A DNA stretch of 64,000 nt from Gillisella vitis (lineage in GTDB: Bacteria; Pseudomonadota; Alphaproteobacteria; Rhizobiales; Rhizobiaceae), in NCBI RefSeq assembly GCF_001541345.2, contig NZ_LMVL02000011.1, positions 1 to 64,000 of the forward strand, given 5' to 3'. This document shows positions 6,493-13,839 of the stretch, in pieces. The position numbers were made by a program, and so were the translations under genes. The notes under the pieces are model-generated. The model saw nothing but the letters and a program-made list of their open reading frames with translations. It was not told the DNA's origin and ran no database searches. Position 1 is the first letter of the stretch; the number at the start of each line of letters is the position of its first letter.

Positions 6493-8463
6493 ATGAACAA
6501 ACATGTTTTCACAAGCCCCCCGACCGGTCAGCTGAATGGCGGATCGTGGGAGCGGCCATTGCAGGCCCCGGAAGTCTCGGCCAACAAGACTGAAGCCGAT
6601 ATCGAAAAATGGTGGGAGCTGGTCGACCGGGTGATTGCCGTTGCCCGCCAGTTTCGCTGGACAAAGGCCGAGGTCACCCGCCGTTCAGGCATGAAGGACG
6701 CAACGTTCAGCCAGTGGTTCTCAGGGCGTTACGAAGGACGGCTGGATAACCACAACGCTATGATCGAACAATGGCTGGATGCCCTGCAGGCCGCTGCCAG
6801 CGTGGCCGCGATGATCCCGCAAGCGCCCTCATTCATGCAATTGCGCGGCTCTGCCGAAGTGTTGGAAACCCTGACCTGGGCGCAGATTTGCCCGGATCTG
6901 GTGATGATCACGCTGGGCGCTGGCATGGGCAAGACGGCGGCCTGCGAATATTTCACCAACATTCTAGGCGAGGTGAATGTTACTCAACAACCCGCTCAAA
7001 CACCGGGAAACGGAAACTATGTCGGTGTCCAGGCATTGGGTTCTGTATATGCTCCAGCTTCCACTGGAACTGCGAAAGACAGCATTTTCGGGTCTAATTC
7101 CTATTGCCGGGTAGTAACAGGAGCTTCTGGCTGGTGGAATGCAGCGGGCGACGAAGCGGATGTCAACGTCGACGAAGACGTGGATTATAAGTGGAGTTAT
7201 GCCGCCGGTGGGCTTGGCACGAAGCGTGGTACCTTAATAGATACCGCGTTTTATGCTGATTACTGGACTTCCGGGCAAAGTTGGAAAACCGGCTTTCAAG
7301 TCGGTGGAGTTTCGAGCATTTCGGCACTTGGCACCGATGGAACATTTCTAAAGGCCGTTGTCGCCGCAGGAATATCTTACGGGCTTGATCTTTATGGTAC
7401 GCCCGTCAGCCAATCATATTTGCGCGGCAATGACATCAACTTGATCCCTGGAGAGGCCCAATTTTCTAAAGTGGGTCAGATCCTGAAGCTCGGTAATCCA
7501 ACGACCGCAAGTACCGTTCGCATCTATGGGTATACGACGGGCGGTGGCGCCGCTTCGCCAGATAGCACCATTTCATTTTCGGGTGGAACGGCGGGCACAT
7601 TAAATGGTGGCAATCTCACTCTTTCGTCATCTAATATTGTCGCTGGCGGCGTGTTCCGGCCAGGCACTGACAATTCTTTTGGGTTGGGTAGTGCCAGCTA
7701 TCGTTGGTCGCAGCTTTGGGCCGCGACCGCCACTATCGCAACCTCTGACGAGCGGCATAAAGAAAACATTCAAATTGTCGCCAGCCATATTGCACTGTCG
7801 TTTCTCAAAAACCTGAATGCCATCACCTATAAGTTAAAGGATGAGGTGACGGATGAAGTTGTCGAGGTACAAACGGCTACTCGACAAAAAATGAAGATGG
7901 TCCTTAAGCCAGTAGAGAGTAGTCGGACCGAATTGGTTGAAGGTGTTGCATTCCGTCGCACCGAGGTCGCTTACGAGGAGGTCAGTGAGCCTGAATTCAT
8001 CGCTCACTTTGTGTATGACCCCGACACGGGCGAACAATTGTTCGAAGATGTTCCGAAGCGCGTGCCGGTGACGGAGCAAATCCCATTTGCTCGCAAAGCC
8101 CGTCTTCCAAGTGGAAAATTAGGCATTGTCGAAGGCACTCAACCTCGTGAGCATATGGCTTGGGAAATTCATAAGGAGCCGGTTATTCATCTTGAACCTG
8201 TGATGGAGACCTATGAAGAACGTATTTTGGTTTCTCCAGCGCGCTCGAAGAAAAATATTAGGACCCACTGGGGCTTCTCCGCTCAGCAGGTTGAAACCGC
8301 CATCCAAGCCATTGGCTTAACTAGTCAGGATTTTGCCGGGCTGGTTTACGATGCCGAGGCCGACATCTACGGCCTTCGTTATGAGCAGTTTATACCAATT
8401 CTCTGGTCAGTCCTGCAAACCGCACTCCAACGGATTGAGGACCTCGAAGCAAGGGATGTATAA
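6493..8463 (+). CDS. Chimeric ORF: MuB-like N-terminus fused to phage tail-fibre C-terminus
   Basis: A single open frame of 656 codons joins two unrelated phage proteins. Residues 1 to about 155 are MuB-like: an N-terminal helix-turn-helix (about 52-85) and an ATPase Walker A GAGMGKT at 142-148. The match stops soon after CEYFTN. From about residue 160 the sequence is Gly/Thr/Ser-rich beta-fibre, followed by an S74 intramolecular chaperone domain: SDERHKENI near residue 418 and the closing WGFSAQQVE...LRYEQFIPILW coiled segment. About 130 charged residues are inserted inside the S74 domain. Composition also shifts at the junction (about nt 6955-6975). The simplest reading is a deletion of roughly a whole phage middle (rest of muB to fibre N-terminus) that happened to keep frame. 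Neither parent function is likely to survive intact. Confidence 0.85.
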   Translation: MNKHVFTSPPTGQLNGGSWERPLQAPEVSANKTEADIEKWWELVDRVIAVARQFRWTKAEVTRRSGMKDATFSQWFSGRYEGRLDNHNAMIEQWLDALQAAASVAAMIPQAPSFMQLRGSAEVLETLTWAQICPDLVMITLGAGMGKTAACEYFTNILGEVNVTQQPAQTPGNGNYVGVQALGSVYAPASTGTAKDSIFGSNSYCRVVTGASGWWNAAGDEADVNVDEDVDYKWSYAAGGLGTKRGTLIDTAFYADYWTSGQSWKTGFQVGGVSSISALGTDGTFLKAVVAAGISYGLDLYGTPVSQSYLRGNDINLIPGEAQFSKVGQILKLGNPTTASTVRIYGYTTGGGAASPDSTISFSGGTAGTLNGGNLTLSSSNIVAGGVFRPGTDNSFGLGSASYRWSQLWAATATIATSDERHKENIQIVASHIALSFLKNLNAITYKLKDEVTDEVVEVQTATRQKMKMVLKPVESSRTELVEGVAFRRTEVAYEEVSEPEFIAHFVYDPDTGEQLFEDVPKRVPVTEQIPFARKARLPSGKLGIVEGTQPREHMAWEIHKEPVIHLEPVMETYEERILVSPARSKKNIRTHWGFSAQQVETAIQAIGLTSQDFAGLVYDAEADIYGLRYEQFIPILWSVLQTALQRIEDLEARDV

Positions 8464-8520
8464 CCAATGATTGATTTAGGCTTTCGAATAACTGGATACC
8501 GTGACTAGAGAGGCTGTGAT

Positions 8521-9426
8521 TTGGCAAACGGATTGGTGATTTTTGCAACTGAAGAAAATTTCGATGAAGAGGCTTATTTGCTCCATAATGGAGATGTCGC
8601 GGCTGCAGTTAAAATGGGACGGTTCTCGTCGGGGCGTGAGCATTTTGAGAAGCACCGCCATGAGACGCGGATCATTGGCTATGATGCCAGTTACTACGAT
8701 TGCAAATTCGGGCTTACGTCGAAGCTTCCTCCTCCAGGGCTTGTAGCGCTCGTAAACGGTCATACTGACCTTGTCGCTTTTGCAAATTCACGGCGACCTG
8801 CGGCGGATATAATCGTCGAATTTCTAACTGCGGTCGAGGAGCCGCTTCACAGATTCAAGTCGATACTCGACTTCGGCTGCGGCTGCGGTCGAATCGTCGC
8901 TGGCTTCGAAGGGCTGCTTCCACAGGGTACAAAAATCTCGGGTTGTGACGTCAATCCGAAGCTTCTTAATTTTAGCCGGGACGCTGTTTCATTTGCTGAG
9001 TTTGTCGTTAACGATCAAACTCCTCCTCTTCCTTTTCCCGATGGCCAATTTGATTTGGTTTACTGCTCCTCGGTTTTCACGCACATGTCTCAAAGTGGAT
9101 TGGAGGCGTGGGCCTCGGAACTCCGTCGCATTGTTATGCCTAACGGTGTTGTTTTGGTTACTCATCATGGGACAAAATATGCCGGTGTGCTGGAACAACT
9201 GTCTAGCTTCGGCAGCCGAATTTTGGCGGAGCAAGGTTTCTATGTGCACTGGCATGAGCAGCGTGCGGACGAAGACGGTTCAAATGATATCGCTACGTTC
9301 GCAAGCTCTGATTTTATGCTCCGCCTATTTAAGGGCTTTGATCTGATCAGGATCTTCCCAGGAGTGACCTACGGCCCAAATGCTTTTTGCGCCGACCAGG
9401 ACACTATTATCTTCCGAAGACGATGA
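8521..9426 (+). CDS. Class I SAM-dependent methyltransferase, tail-fibre associated
   Basis: A 301-residue methyltransferase with motif I DFGCGCGR near residue 117, an acidic post-II region (CDVNPK) and a motif IV-like DLVYCSSVFTHM. The N-terminal ~50 residues carry a YLLHNGDVAAAV...SGREHFEKH box, a short helical module often found in front of glycan-modifying enzymes in rhizobia. The TTG at 8521 is taken as start because AGAGAGG lies 7 bases upstream. It follows the fibre gene by 57 bp and may have modified virion or cell-surface sugars; the substrate is not deducible. Confidence 0.75.
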   Translation: MANGLVIFATEENFDEEAYLLHNGDVAAAVKMGRFSSGREHFEKHRHETRIIGYDASYYDCKFGLTSKLPPPGLVALVNGHTDLVAFANSRRPAADIIVEFLTAVEEPLHRFKSILDFGCGCGRIVAGFEGLLPQGTKISGCDVNPKLLNFSRDAVSFAEFVVNDQTPPLPFPDGQFDLVYCSSVFTHMSQSGLEAWASELRRIVMPNGVVLVTHHGTKYAGVLEQLSSFGSRILAEQGFYVHWHEQRADEDGSNDIATFASSDFMLRLFKGFDLIRIFPGVTYGPNAFCADQDTIIFRRR

Positions 9427-9585
9427 ATTAAGCAGCGGTCGCCCTGGAACATTGACCGGGTGGCCGGGGTGTTAAAGCACCCCAACGACGGGCCAAAGAT
9501 TGGCGTCCTAACCCGTCCGACAGTGAAAAACGATAACCGTCGCACCCGTACCCTGCAGGGCCGGATCTGTGTGACTGAGTCGTGA
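9427..9585 (+). pseudogene. Open frame continuing in register after the methyltransferase stop
   Basis: After the TGA ending the methyltransferase the same frame stays open for 52 codons to a TGA at 9583-9585, with protein-like content (NIDRVAGVLKHPNDGPKIGV and on to RICVTES). There is no start codon or ribosome site. It is probably the tail of another phage gene truncated at its 5' end. No family recognised. Confidence 0.25.
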
Positions 9586-9595
9586 GATATTTGAA

Positions 9596-10414
9596 ATGGT
9601 GAATCGTGAAGCCTTCCGGCCGGTCCCCAATACTCAGCCGCCAGCCGCCTGGATCGGTGGCAAGAGGAGCTTGGCACCGCGCCTGGTCAAGATGATCGAG
9701 GCGATGCCGCACCAGACCTATGCGGAGCCGTTTGTCGGGATGGGCGGCGTGTTTTTCCGACGTCGGCAAGCGCCCAGGACCGAGGTAATCAACGACCGCA
9801 GCGGTGATGTCGTGAACCTGTTCCGCATCCTCCAGCGCCACTATCCGCAGTTCATGGATACGCTCAAATTCCAGATCACCAGTCGTCGTGAGTTCGAGCG
9901 GCTGAAGGCATGCGATCCGGCCACGCTCACCGATCTGGAGCGGGCCGCCCGGTTCATCTACCTCCAGAAGCTCGCCTTCGGCGGCAAGGTCGCAGGCCAG
10001 ACCTTCGGCGTCCAGCACAATGGCAGCGCCCGGTTCAACCTGACCCGGCTGGCACCGCTCTTGGAAGACGTTCACGAGCGCCTATCTGGCGTCGTCATCG
10101 AGAACCTGGACTGCCTGGCCTTCATCAATCGGTATGACCGGCCGGGCGTGCTGTTTTACCTCGATCCGCCTTACTTCGGCTGCGAGGACGATTACGGCAA
10201 GGCGCTGTTCGGCCGAGATCAGTTCGAGGTTCTTGCAGGGCGTTTAAAGACCCTTCAAGGACGGTTTATTCTGTCGATAAACGACCGTCCGGAAATCCGT
10301 GAGATATTCGTGGGCTTTCCGGTTGAGGGTGCGGAGCTGACCTATTCCGTCTCCGGCGGGAAAGGTACCGAAGCGCGAGAGTTGATTTTTGTGTCATCCT
10401 CAGTTGTCTTTTAG
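9596..10414 (+). CDS. Dam-type (D12 class) DNA N6-adenine methyltransferase
   Basis: A 272-residue adenine methylase. The N-terminal WIGGKRSLAPRLVKMI and AEPFVGMGGVFF motifs bind SAM, and the catalytic DPPY is at residues 190-193. Family length is normal and no motif is missing, so it may be active. It has no restriction endonuclease neighbour. Mu-like phages carry DNA-modification genes at the right end (mom in Mu), and an adenine methylase here would play the equivalent protective role. The ATG at 9596 lacks a clear ribosome site. Confidence 0.88.
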   Translation: MVNREAFRPVPNTQPPAAWIGGKRSLAPRLVKMIEAMPHQTYAEPFVGMGGVFFRRRQAPRTEVINDRSGDVVNLFRILQRHYPQFMDTLKFQITSRREFERLKACDPATLTDLERAARFIYLQKLAFGGKVAGQTFGVQHNGSARFNLTRLAPLLEDVHERLSGVVIENLDCLAFINRYDRPGVLFYLDPPYFGCEDDYGKALFGRDQFEVLAGRLKTLQGRFILSINDRPEIREIFVGFPVEGAELTYSVSGGKGTEARELIFVSSSVVF

Positions 10415-10490
10415 ATATTGCGTTTTCACTCAAGAGACGCTGTCTTAAGAGTAGCGAATTGGGCTGGATTTCATAAGGGGGAGGCGTTCC

Positions 10491-11090
10491 ATGCGCAGTG
10501 TCAAAGTCCGACGTTTTAATAGAGATCAGATTGGTGTGAGGTCATACCAAAGCCCGGATGAATATGTAGAAGAGGCATCAACTGGGCGGTCATACTCGAT
10601 ACCTCACAGTGACGGTTCCTTCTTCAGCGACGGATCTGGCTATTCCAATGGTCCCGAATGGGATAGCCGCTATGAGATCATCGAGAGGCTTGAGGAGGTC
10701 GTCCTTCGTCTCGCATCTCTGGACTTGTCCGTTTTTCATAAGGACGGCGAGCGGACGGAAAATTCGGATTTTCTTCCTTATGCCCGCGAGATCGAGCAGG
10801 ATATTCGTGATTGCCGCAAAGCTTTGACTGTCTTTACGTCGGATGGCGATGTGGAGAATTTGGCTTCATGGCTGCAAACCTTTCAGGAAAAGGCAAAGCG
10901 ATACTTCATAGCTGCTGCAGGTCTTGCGGGCATATTTTTGGAAGAAGCTGCTGCGGCTGCCGGGAAGGAGTTTGGCACTATCGCAATGGGGATAGGAGTG
11001 GTGGGATTTTCGCTGTGGTGCGCGGGCACCGATTTCGAGGGAATTTGCAAGGCAATAGAGGCTTATGCGCTGCTAAGGGCAATGCGGTGA
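10491..11090 (+). CDS. Unknown accessory protein with a C-terminal hydrophobic region
   Basis: A 199-residue protein with a strong ribosome site (GGGGAGG, 5 bases before the ATG). The first ~65 residues are polar, Ser/Gly/Tyr rich and probably disordered. Residues 66-115 are predicted helical. Residues 136-185 form an Ala/Gly-rich hydrophobic stretch (AAAGLAGIFLEEAAAAAG, then GIGVVGFSLWCAG) that could be one or two membrane helices. It lies between the adenine methylase and the tRNA with another unknown gene, in the place where phages carry lysogenic cargo. Function not recognised; a pore-forming or toxin-like role is only a possibility. Confidence 0.55.
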   Translation: MRSVKVRRFNRDQIGVRSYQSPDEYVEEASTGRSYSIPHSDGSFFSDGSGYSNGPEWDSRYEIIERLEEVVLRLASLDLSVFHKDGERTENSDFLPYAREIEQDIRDCRKALTVFTSDGDVENLASWLQTFQEKAKRYFIAAAGLAGIFLEEAAAAAGKEFGTIAMGIGVVGFSLWCAGTDFEGICKAIEAYALLRAMR

Positions 11091-11147
11091 GATCGCTTTG
11101 AATACGACAATTGAAACATTTAGGACGGCTAAGCTGGGGATTTTACC

Positions 11148-11591
11148 ATGACGAACTACAATTTTCTCGTGCCTAGGCTTCGCGAGAAATTGCAAGAAGG
11201 ACGAAGCGTACGTCCGCAAATCCTCTATTCGTTGGGGACGTTGGGAACCAAGGCGTCATGCTGTCATGATAACGCTCGGTTGGTGGTCGACAGGTTTGGC
11301 GGTGAGGCTGTTCATGGGTGGATGTATATCAATGACGATATTTTTGTTGCTCATTCAGTCTGGCAGTCTGGAAGCGTCTTGTATGAGGTCACCCTCACAA
11401 GGGTCAACAAACTGAACAGACAGCCTTTCATCCGTCATTCGGAGTTTCCCGATGTGGAATGGTCAGAGGAGACGCCACCGGTGATCGCACAAACATCTTT
11501 CGGGTTCGAGGCGCTCTTGATGCCAAATGCCGTGATGTTTTCGGAGGAGATCGAGGACCGTGCTTTCAGAAATGACTGGTATCTTGACTAG
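11148..11591 (+). CDS. Unknown accessory protein
   Basis: A 147-residue soluble protein beginning MTNYNFLVPRLREKL. Two cysteines next to a histidine-aspartate pair (SCCHDNA, about residues 38-44) and a later VHGWMYINDDIFVAHS segment might form an active site resembling cysteine-peptidase or deamidase folds; this is a guess from residue pattern. It lies 57 bp downstream of the 10491 gene and is likely co-transcribed with it, perhaps as a matched pair. No family is recognised. Confidence 0.55.
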   Translation: MTNYNFLVPRLREKLQEGRSVRPQILYSLGTLGTKASCCHDNARLVVDRFGGEAVHGWMYINDDIFVAHSVWQSGSVLYEVTLTRVNKLNRQPFIRHSEFPDVEWSEETPPVIAQTSFGFEALLMPNAVMFSEEIEDRAFRNDWYLD

Positions 11592-11691
11592 GAAGATTTG
11601 GTCCGGGCAATCGCAGACATCGGCGTCAATTTTGACAGCATATCTGGAAATTTCATTTTTCCGATTCTTCGTGTCAAAATTCCGAAACTTC

Positions 11692-11732
11692 GCGGCGAGC
11701 TACATACAATACAGCTACAGCGGCGAGCTACA
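11692..11732. repeat. 13-bp direct repeat at the island/tRNA border
   Basis: GCGGCGAGCTACA occurs at 11692-11704 and again at 11720-11732 (28-bp period), with an additional AGCTACA at 11713-11719 between them. Repeated short sites spaced like this can be transposase or recombinase binding sites at a mobile-element end. Here they lie 20 bp from the 3' end of the tRNA gene. No matching copy was found on the left side. Confidence 0.5.
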
Positions 11733-11752
11733 ACAGGCGAACAGCACAAAAA

Positions 11753-11828
11753 TGGTGGGCCTGGAGAGACTCGAACTCCCAACCAAGCGGTTATGAGCCG
11801 CCGGCTCTAACCATTGAGCTACAGGCCC
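11753..11828 (-). tRNA. tRNA with CAT anticodon (probably Ile2, lysidine-modified; Met possible)
   Basis: A 76-nt gene with GGGCCTG/CAGGCCC acceptor stem, D-loop GCTCAATGGTTAGAGC, anticodon loop CTCATAA (anticodon complement at 11793-11795), T-arm with GTTCGAGTC and a genomically encoded CCA (11753-11755). CAT can mean elongator Met, initiator or the Ile2 isoacceptor. The GCTTGGTT variable region resembles Ile2 tRNAs, so Ile2 is preferred with moderate confidence. Its 3' end faces the accessory block. Confidence 0.9.
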
Positions 11829-11990
11829 GGCCTGGCGCGAGGGCCGGCGGTGGGGTTGGCAATGGTTCCAACGTCCATGGTGACGCTCTAGCGGAAAACG
11901 TTGGGTGCGACAAGTGTTTGCCGCAATGGTTTTGCAATAGGTTGTTTAGCGAGAGGTTGCGTAATCAGAAATAGGAGCTTGGGAGACGAG

Positions 11991-12737
11991 ATGGTGAATT
12001 TGGGTGCGGTTTTTGGCCTTGGGCGGCTTGGCTTTGTGTTGGCGTCCCTGGCTGTGGTTTCTCCGGCCATTGCACAGGAAGCGTCCCGGCAGGAGGCCGT
12101 CATCAATGTGTCGGGCGGAGGGGAGGTCAGTCTGGCGCCGGATATGGCTTTGATGCAATTGGGTGTCGTCACTGAAGCCACTGAGGCCGCGCAGGCGTTG
12201 AAGGACAATAACGAGGCTTTGGCCAAGGTGTTGAAATCTCTCAAGGACAAGGGATTGGCAGATCGTGATGTGCAGACATCCGGTTTTCAGATTACGCCGC
12301 GATATCGGCAGGAGCCGGAAGACAAGGCCGATAGCCGCCCGCCGGTGATCGAAGGCTATTCCGTCAGCAATGGGCTGACGATCCGTGTGCGTGATCTTTC
12401 CAAGCTGGGCGGGGTAATTGATACGTCCGTGGGGCTTGGCGCCAACCAGGGTGGAGAGATCCGCTTTACCAATGACAAGCCGGAAACGGCCATCGATGAA
12501 GCGCGCAAATCCGCCATGGCGGATGCCATGGCTAAGGCGAAAGTGCTGACGCAAGCGGCTGGCGTTAAGCTTGGCCGAATCATTTCCATCAATGAAAATT
12601 CAGCGCGGCCCTTCGAGCAGGGCATGATGATGAAAGCCAGCATGGCCCGGGATATGGCGCCCGCCCCAACGCCGATGGCGGCAGGGGAAAATACCTATCG
12701 CGTCACTGTGAATGTCAGCTTTGCATTGGAGCAATAG
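11991..12737 (+). CDS. SIMPL-domain (DUF541) periplasmic protein
   Basis: A 248-residue exported protein: signal peptide ending SPAIAQ-EA, then a SIMPL/DUF541 domain with the characteristic VSGGGEVSLAPDMA start, a TSGFQITPRY segment and an AMAKAKVLTQAAGVKLG region. Bacterial SIMPL proteins are periplasmic or outer-membrane associated and linked to oxidative-stress tolerance, with no known enzymatic activity. The ATG at 11991 is preferred over 11901 because GGGAGA lies just upstream and the signal peptide then starts normally. Monocistronic, convergent with the outer membrane protein gene. Confidence 0.85.
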   Translation: MVNLGAVFGLGRLGFVLASLAVVSPAIAQEASRQEAVINVSGGGEVSLAPDMALMQLGVVTEATEAAQALKDNNEALAKVLKSLKDKGLADRDVQTSGFQITPRYRQEPEDKADSRPPVIEGYSVSNGLTIRVRDLSKLGGVIDTSVGLGANQGGEIRFTNDKPETAIDEARKSAMADAMAKAKVLTQAAGVKLGRIISINENSARPFEQGMMMKASMARDMAPAPTPMAAGENTYRVTVNVSFALEQ

Positions 12738-12754
12738 GTTTCAATCACAAAAAA

Positions 12755-12778
12755 AGCCCCGGTCGTTAAACCGGGGCT
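12755..12778 (-). terminator. Rho-independent terminator
   Basis: Perfect 8-bp stem AGCCCCGG/CCGGGGCT with an 8-base loop. The A-run before it (12748-12755) is a U-run on the minus strand, so it terminates the leftward outer membrane protein gene. Confidence 0.85.
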
Positions 12779-12796
12779 GATGCGTAAGGCAGTCTA

Positions 12797-13435
12797 TCAG
12801 AATTTGATGCCAACGCCGAGATTGACGACATTCTGCTTGGTGTCAAAATCGATGCCGCCAAGGTTCTTGGTGCCGTAATCGTTGTAGCGATATTCGAGGC
12901 GGGTAAAGATGCGATTGGTAATCGCATAATCGACGCCAGCGCCGATGGTCCAGCCGTTCAGGGTCTTGTCGAAATCGCCGGACGAAGACTTGATATAGGC
13001 TCTGTCTGCCGTCCAGCCGCCAGCCACAAACAGCAGGGCGCGGTCAATGGCGTAACCGGCGCGGGCGCGGGCAGAGCCGGAGACATCCATGCCCACCTTG
13101 ACGCCGGAATAGTTGTTTTCGTTCCAGTCGTAGTTCACGTCGGCTTCTACGCCGAGAATCACGTTGTGGCCGACATCGAAGTTCCAGCCGCCAAATCCGC
13201 CAATGCGGCCGCCATCGAAATTATCCGAGAGCGATGCGCCGCCCTGCGACAGTGTGGCATCCAGCCAGCCGTAGCCGCCGTAAACACCGATATAGCCGCC
13301 TGCCCATGAAAACGCTGCGGGGGTTTCAACAGCAGCAGGTGCGGTCGGAACCTGGTCGACTGCATCGGCGGCCATGGCAATGCCTGCCGATACGAAGAGG
13401 GTTGCAGCAGTTGCAAGGAGGGTCATTCTATTCAT
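12797..13435 (-). CDS. Outer membrane beta-barrel protein, Omp25/RopB type
   Basis: A 212-residue protein with a 23-residue signal peptide (cleaved near AMAADA), a short Pro/Ala linker and an eight-stranded barrel of the Omp25/Omp31 family. Repeated aromatic-glycine strands (WAGGYIGVYGGYGW, GGWNFDVG, RLEYRYNDYG) and the terminal VVNLGVGIKF with C-terminal Phe are the assembly signature. These proteins are abundant structural components of the rhizobial outer membrane. The ATG at 13435 is chosen for its GGAG 6 bases upstream; a GTG at 13447 adds four residues. Confidence 0.9.
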   Translation of the reverse strand: MNRMTLLATAATLFVSAGIAMAADAVDQVPTAPAAVETPAAFSWAGGYIGVYGGYGWLDATLSQGGASLSDNFDGGRIGGFGGWNFDVGHNVILGVEADVNYDWNENNYSGVKVGMDVSGSARARAGYAIDRALLFVAGGWTADRAYIKSSSGDFDKTLNGWTIGAGVDYAITNRIFTRLEYRYNDYGTKNLGGIDFDTKQNVVNLGVGIKF

Positions 13436-13839
13436 ATTCGTCTCCACTCGTTTAATAGGTGAGTGGGATATAATCTATTCATTTGCGTGTATGTAGCAAA
13501 AATATCACGTTTTATGCAATTATGAGCTTTAAATTCCGCAAAAGAGGTCAATTAGCAGCTTATTCGTGTGGTTTACTGTCAAATTCTGCGGGTTTTTGCT
13601 GGTTGTTTCGCTTCGATAGTGCAGCGAAAAGCCTGTGCATTTCGTTTTTGTGATGAATTTTTAGTTATTGGGAGTGAGGAAATGCCAAGGGCGCCTACAG
13701 CGCCGTGCGCCATACATGGCGCACAAAGGTTCGCTGTAGCTCTTTATATCTGCTGCATAATTTTCTCCTGAAATCGAGTCCGATTTAAGGAATTATGCAG
13801 TAGCGCCTTGGTGTTCTTTTGGCGGGTTTTGGCTGGAGG
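13436..13839. other. Intergenic region upstream of the outer membrane protein gene
   Basis: This AT-rich region should carry the strong promoter of the leftward outer membrane protein gene, followed on the right by a complete RIME-like element (13695-13803) close to the 3' end of the DMT transporter. No additional gene is convincing. Confidence 0.5.
13695..13803. repeat. RIME-like intergenic element, 109 bp, two palindromes
   Basis: Hairpin one (13695-13739) has arms CTACAGCG/CGCTGTAG enclosing GTGCGCCAT/ATGGCGCAC. A short CTTTATATC linker follows, then hairpin two (13750-13803) with arms CTGCATAATT/AATTATGCAG. The element at 61901-62008 has the same parts in reverse orientation. Size and two-palindrome layout match the Rhizobium-specific intergenic mosaic elements. 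Confidence 0.8.

Noticed and set aside
11753-11828. tRNA 3' end as an att site with a matching duplicate in the island
   Set aside because: I looked for repeats of the T-arm and acceptor sequence through 1-11750 and found none; the partner could be left of the window.
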